From assembly GCA_029637525.1 (NCBI GenBank), contig CP072660.1, forward strand, positions 1 through 64,000: a DNA stretch of 64,000 bases, in the 5' to 3' direction. A program made the translations under genes and the position numbers. The stretch comes from Desulfurococcaceae archaeon MEX13E-LK6-19 (GTDB lineage: Archaea > Thermoproteota > Thermoprotei_A > Sulfolobales > Desulfurococcaceae). Within the stretch, counting starts at the first letter, position 1. Each line of letters begins with the position of its first letter. The notes beneath the pieces are model-generated. The model searched no databases and was not told the origin of the DNA. It saw only the letters and a list, made by a program, of their open reading frames with translations. Shown in pieces: positions 61,582-64,000 of the stretch.

Positions 61582-61593
61582 ATGGGCTTTTAG
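61582..61593 (+). other. Mini-ORF ATG-GGC-TTT-TAG in the aRF1 leader (possible +1 frameshift site)
   Basis: The ATG at 61582 is seven bases after GGGTG, the usual spacing in this window, but it meets TAG after two further codons. The main aRF1 frame is +1 relative to it: skipping one T gives ATG-GGC-TTT-AGC-TTG-TCA. P-site UUU followed by UAG allows a +1 slip to UUU, the arrangement of bacterial prfB. Confidence 0.5.
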
Positions 61594-61594
61594 C

Positions 61595-62707
61595 TTGTCA
61601 GAAGAGAAACTAGAGAAACTTAAGGTTGACCGAAGGCAACTGAAGAAGATAATATCAGAACTAAAGAAGTGGAAAGCTCCTGCAACAGTACTATTAAGCC
61701 TCTACATACCGCCAGGTAGACCTATAAGTGATGTACTTAACATGCTAAGACAAGAATATGCCATAACAGATAACATAAAGTTGAAAAAGACCCGATCAGC
61801 CGTCCAACGCGCTTTATCAGCAGCCATGGATAGGCTAAGCATGTTATCCAAAGTACCGGAAAACGGGTTAGTACTCTTTTGCGGAGAAGACATGGATACC
61901 GGCGACTTTATATGCATAATGTTCTCTCCACCAGAAAAAGTACCCGTATACTATTACAGAACAGACAAACACTTCCATACAGAATTCCTTGAAGACATGG
62001 TTGTCGAGAGTAACTTGATCGGATTAATTATTGTGGAAAGAGATGCTGCAACAATAGGCTTACTCAAGGGATCGCGTCTCGAGCTTTTAGAGGAGCTTGA
62101 AGACTATGTACCCGGCAAACACCACCGAGGAGGACAGAGTCAGAGAAGATTCGACAGAATAATAGAACAAATGGTGGATAACTTCTATAAGAGAGTTGCT
62201 GAACACGCTAAGAAATGGTTTGAACCATACCTAGAGCAAAAGAAGCTTAAAGGAATACTTATCGGTGGACCAGCCTACTCAAAATATGATTTCTTGGAAA
62301 AAGACTACCTGGACTATAGACTAAGAAGACTGGTATTACCAAAGCTAATAGACGTAGCTTATCAAGGCGAAGCAGGCTTGCGTGAAATGGTTAGGAAGGC
62401 AAGCGATATACTGAAGAACATAGAGTACGTAGACGCTCTTGAAGCTGTTGAAGAATTTAAACTACATCTCGCTAAAGACGATGGTATGATTGTTTATGGC
62501 GAAGAAGATGTGAAAAAAGCTCTAGAACTAGGTGCAGTAAAAACGCTTATCATAGATGAGAGTAGACCTGATGCTGACGAGTGGTACGAGCTGGCCAAAC
62601 GAAGGGGAGCAAAACCAGTCATGCTGAGCGATGATATACCTGAAGGCGCATGGATAAAGAAGACTTTTGGAGGAGTAGTAGGAATACTCAGATATAAGAT
62701 CTTTTAA
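61595..62707 (+). CDS. prf1: Archaeal peptide chain release factor aRF1
   Basis: It recognises all three stop codons and triggers peptide release. The 370 residues contain NIKLKK in place of the canonical NIKS decoding loop (residues 60-63, Leu for Ser), the GGQ catalytic motif (about 179-181) and the C-terminal domain ending in [17 protein letters not shown], which contacts the ABCE1/Pelota-type partner surface. TTG 61595 is the only start in this frame, but the best-placed ribosome site serves ATG 61582 in another frame. The N-terminal conserved part ([19 protein letters not shown]) is complete. Confidence 0.93.
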   Translation: MSEEKLEKLKVDRRQLKKIISELKKWKAPATVLLSLYIPPGRPISDVLNMLRQEYAITDNIKLKKTRSAVQRALSAAMDRLSMLSKVPENGLVLFCGEDMDTGDFICIMFSPPEKVPVYYYRTDKHFHTEFLEDMVVESNLIGLIIVERDAATIGLLKGSRLELLEELEDYVPGKHHRGGQSQRRFDRIIEQMVDNFYKRVAEHAKKWFEPYLEQKKLKGILIGGPAYSKYDFLEKDYLDYRLRRLVLPKLIDVAYQGEAGLREMVRKASDILKNIEYVDALEAVEEFKLHLAKDDGMIVYGEEDVKKALELGAVKTLIIDESRPDADEWYELAKRRGAKPVMLSDDIPEGAWIKKTFGGVVGILRYKIF

Positions 62708-62837
62708 CCATAGGGTAAGTTCATAAAACATAAAGAATTTTTATGGACTATTTTCACTTACAAAACTTTATATTATACGAAACCCAAGAAATAACATGAA
62801 GCCCCTAGTTTTCTAACATAACGGGTGGATTATAAAA

Positions 62838-63119
62838 ATGAGACCTTATTTGTCCCCACAGGAGAAAGAACACCTATTAAAACTCATAATACAAGCCGGG
62901 TTAAATGAAGACTTTACTCGATGGCTTGAAGAACAAGGATACAAATTTATCTTCGGAAGACTCGATAATATCCCTGATGAACTAATAGAAGCATATATCA
63001 AAGAAAAGAAGCTTCTAGACTTCGGTGAAGAAGAATACAAAATTTACTATGAATTAGGTGATGTCGAACCCGAATCCAAAAGAAATTACATACCCGCAAA
63101 GAAACCCGGTTTAAGGTAA
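62838..63119 (+). CDS. Hypothetical small protein
   Basis: The 93 residues begin MRPYLSPQEKEHLLKLIIQAG, then an aromatic helix (DFTRWLEEQGYKFIFGRL) and a charged C-terminus (EEEYKIYYELGDVEPESKR). No family recognised. It could be a helical adaptor. ATG 62838 follows GGTGG by nine bases. Confidence 0.45.
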   Translation: MRPYLSPQEKEHLLKLIIQAGLNEDFTRWLEEQGYKFIFGRLDNIPDELIEAYIKEKKLLDFGEEEYKIYYELGDVEPESKRNYIPAKKPGLR

Positions 63120-63414
63120 TTAACTTAAAGACTCCATCTACCCAATAAACTCTTTTATTTAGCAGGATTAATGGAAAATAAATGTATAGTCATTTTTCTA
63201 ACTATCTCTCTAACAAATCCTTATTCAAGAGTTTTCAAGAATATGTTTGTGTAAAATGAGGCCGGGAGTGACCCGTCCCGTGGTCACTCTTTCTCCCGGT
63301 ACACGGGAGTGTCCCACGGGCTCCGGGGTTCACTCAAGAATAGGAGTAAGAGGTTAGCATATTATATATGTTTACCTGGATAAGCCAAACGATATTACTT
63401 TAATAATAATCTAC
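63120..63414. other. Gene-free stretch holding a GC-rich structured element
   Basis: The 295-base gap between the small gene at 62838 and the RHH gene at 63415 is AT-rich except for about 75 bases (63261-63335). Those bases are much richer in G and C than anything around and are described separately. I see no coding frame with a ribosome site in it. Confidence 0.5.
63252..63335 (-). ncRNA. Candidate structured RNA, GC-rich
   Basis: In an AT-rich genome of a hyperthermophile, such a GC-rich intergenic patch is a classic sign of structured RNA. It has an 8-bp perfect stem GAGTGACC/GGTCACTC (63266-63273 with 63282-63289) with an 8-base loop, extended by CCGG pairing (63262-63265 with 63296-63299). 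CCCGTGG in and beyond the loop (63277-63283) can also pair with CCACGGG (63314-63320). The minus strand has a TATA-like CATATATAATATG (63358-63370), about 30 bases before 63335, and TTTT after the last stem, so I favour minus. It is not a tRNA. Function unknown. Confidence 0.45.
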
Positions 63415-63798
63415 TCAAATACGCTGCTTTCTTGGTCTTGCATTTATAATTTCCGGCTCTAAAACAGGTTCTTGTATTTCCTGTATAGTTAGCTCTAGAT
63501 CATTAATACGGGACTCTACATCATCTATAAACTCTTTCAATTTTACCTCATTTTCTCTGATCCTAAGCTCTAAATATTTTAGTCTTTTATCAATTTTTTC
63601 AAGTGCCTTGACAACAGTATTTATAGTAGCTATTAATTCTTCTGTTCTGTCCGGAACACTATATTTCTCTCTATATTCTTCAAGCCCTTTGTTTATGAAC
63701 ATCTTTATAAGGTCAGTTACCTGTACTCCCAAATGATTAGCGTACTTCTTGAGCTCTCTGTAGATGCTCTCTGGCAGCGATAAATGTACTGTTGGCAT
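63415..63798 (-). CDS. Ribbon-helix-helix protein with C-terminal coiled coil
   Basis: The 127 residues begin with PTVHLSLPESIYRELKKYA and a second helix (VTDLIKMFINKGLEEYREKY), a beta-alpha-alpha RHH DNA-binding domain. Residues 55-110 form a long coiled coil (KALEKIDKRLKYLELRIRENE), and a basic tail ends the protein (ARPRKQRI). It should bind DNA as a dimer or higher oligomer. ATG 63798 follows CAGGAG. It diverges from the RHH gene at 63968 across a palindromic promoter. Confidence 0.72.
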   Translation of the reverse strand: MPTVHLSLPESIYRELKKYANHLGVQVTDLIKMFINKGLEEYREKYSVPDRTEELIATINTVVKALEKIDKRLKYLELRIRENEVKLKEFIDDVESRINDLELTIQEIQEPVLEPEIINARPRKQRI

Positions 63799-63827
63799 AT
63801 GTATTCTCCTGTAAAAGAAACTCTATG

Positions 63828-63844
63828 AGGTTTTATAAAAACCT
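63828..63844. promoter_or_regulatory. Palindromic operator candidate AGGTTTT-ATA-AAAACCT
   Basis: AGGTTTT and AAAACCT are exact inverted repeats around ATA. The centre TTTTATAAAA is a TATA box usable in both directions; on the minus strand it lies about 35 bases before the ATG at 63798. RHH repressors commonly bind such sites in their own promoters, so autoregulation of the divergent RHH pair is a natural guess. Confidence 0.5.
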
Positions 63845-63967
63845 AGCGTCTAATATGTATTCTCTATTAATAGACTCTACAGTAATACATAACAGAACAA
63901 GAGTTATCCTATACAGGGCTAGTAATACTATTCTTGAGAGAAGACGCGTTATAGAGGAGGTGTACAC

Positions 63968-64000
63968 ATGCCAACAAGAGTAATAACATTCAAAGCCGAT
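63968..64000 (+). CDS. Ribbon-helix-helix protein, N-terminal fragment (runs off window)
   Basis: ATG 63968 follows a strong GAGGAGGTG by five bases and is open to the edge (11 codons, MPTRVITFKAD). The first strand pattern is that of RHH/CopG regulators, as in the divergent neighbour that also starts with MPT. The rest is outside the window. Confidence 0.55.
   Translation, partial: MPTRVITFKAD

Noticed and set aside
63261-63335. Reading the GC-rich patch as a tRNA because of GGGGTTCACTC
   Set aside because: No matching 5-bp T stem, no anticodon arm and no 7-bp acceptor at the right distance.
63792-63983. Open frame of 63 codons on the plus strand between the RHH genes
   Set aside because: It covers the divergent promoter and overlaps both RHH genes out of frame, with no ribosome site.

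Overview
This window looks like a hyperthermophilic crenarchaeon of the Desulfurococcales; the AT-rich composition and gene set suggest something near Staphylothermus. The evidence is archaeal-type information and cell machinery: Mre11/Rad50, an ESCRT-III (CdvB-type) paralog, STT3/AglB oligosaccharyltransferase, aRF1, mevalonate kinase, Dph6, a class II LysRS and a TRAM-domain protein. TATA-type promoters are common, and GGTG(A) Shine-Dalgarno sequences sit 5-9 nt before most starts, many of which are GTG or TTG. Identity is inferred from gene content only. I found no tRNA, rRNA, CRISPR array or insertion sequence.

Layout. 1-4.9 kb: HTH protein fragment, argF, stt3/aglB and an ESCRT-III paralog. 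4.9-9.2 kb: ECF vitamin-transporter module 1 (S component, fused double ATPase, EcfT), preceded by a threonine-synthase-like protein with a PadR-type winged helix and no PLP lysine. 9.2-13.5 kb: unknown protein, Mrp/NBP35 ATPase, mevalonate kinase, a candidate C/D-box sRNA and dph6. 13.5-18.4 kb: mre11-rad50 and a nitrilase-family hydrolase. 18.4-21.3 kb: ECF module 2, with a RibU-like S component. 21.3-28.0 kb: unknowns and a pterin-cofactor (Mo/W) group with two MoeA paralogs and MogA/MoaB. 28-36.6 kb: a tyrosine-phosphatase/HD fusion, thioesterase, MarC, radical SAM protein, isoaspartyl peptidase, SpoIIM-like membrane protein, HAD hydrolase, canonical threonine synthase and aldo/keto reductase. 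36.6-39.1 kb: feoA and feoB, each behind paired DtxR-like boxes. 39.2-52.2 kb: an NSUN methyltransferase, cysS, a nucleoside phosphorylase, adenosine-specific kinase family protein, HD phosphohydrolase, lysS, TRAM protein, HAD phosphatase and threonine deaminase. 52.2-64 kb: radical SAM/B12 protein, HADs, TatD, HtpX, YrdC, aRF1, a GC-rich structured element and two divergent ribbon-helix-helix genes.

Most interesting points. (1) The aRF1 gene has its best-placed start at an ATG that reads ATG-GGC-TTT-TAG, with the main frame at +1. This layout resembles the bacterial prfB autoregulatory frameshift. (2) Threonine deaminase has about 35 conserved-looking N-terminal codons with no in-frame start codon; a one-base skip after ATG-GGT-TTT would restore the frame, much as in aRF1. 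(3) The threonine-synthase-like/PadR fusion has Arg in place of the Schiff-base Lys and lies beside ECF module 1, whose promoter carries an 18-bp perfect palindrome. (4) Both feo genes carry two TTAGG-N4-CCTAA-like boxes exactly 19 bp apart. (5) There is one candidate C/D-box sRNA and one unexplained GC-rich structured element.
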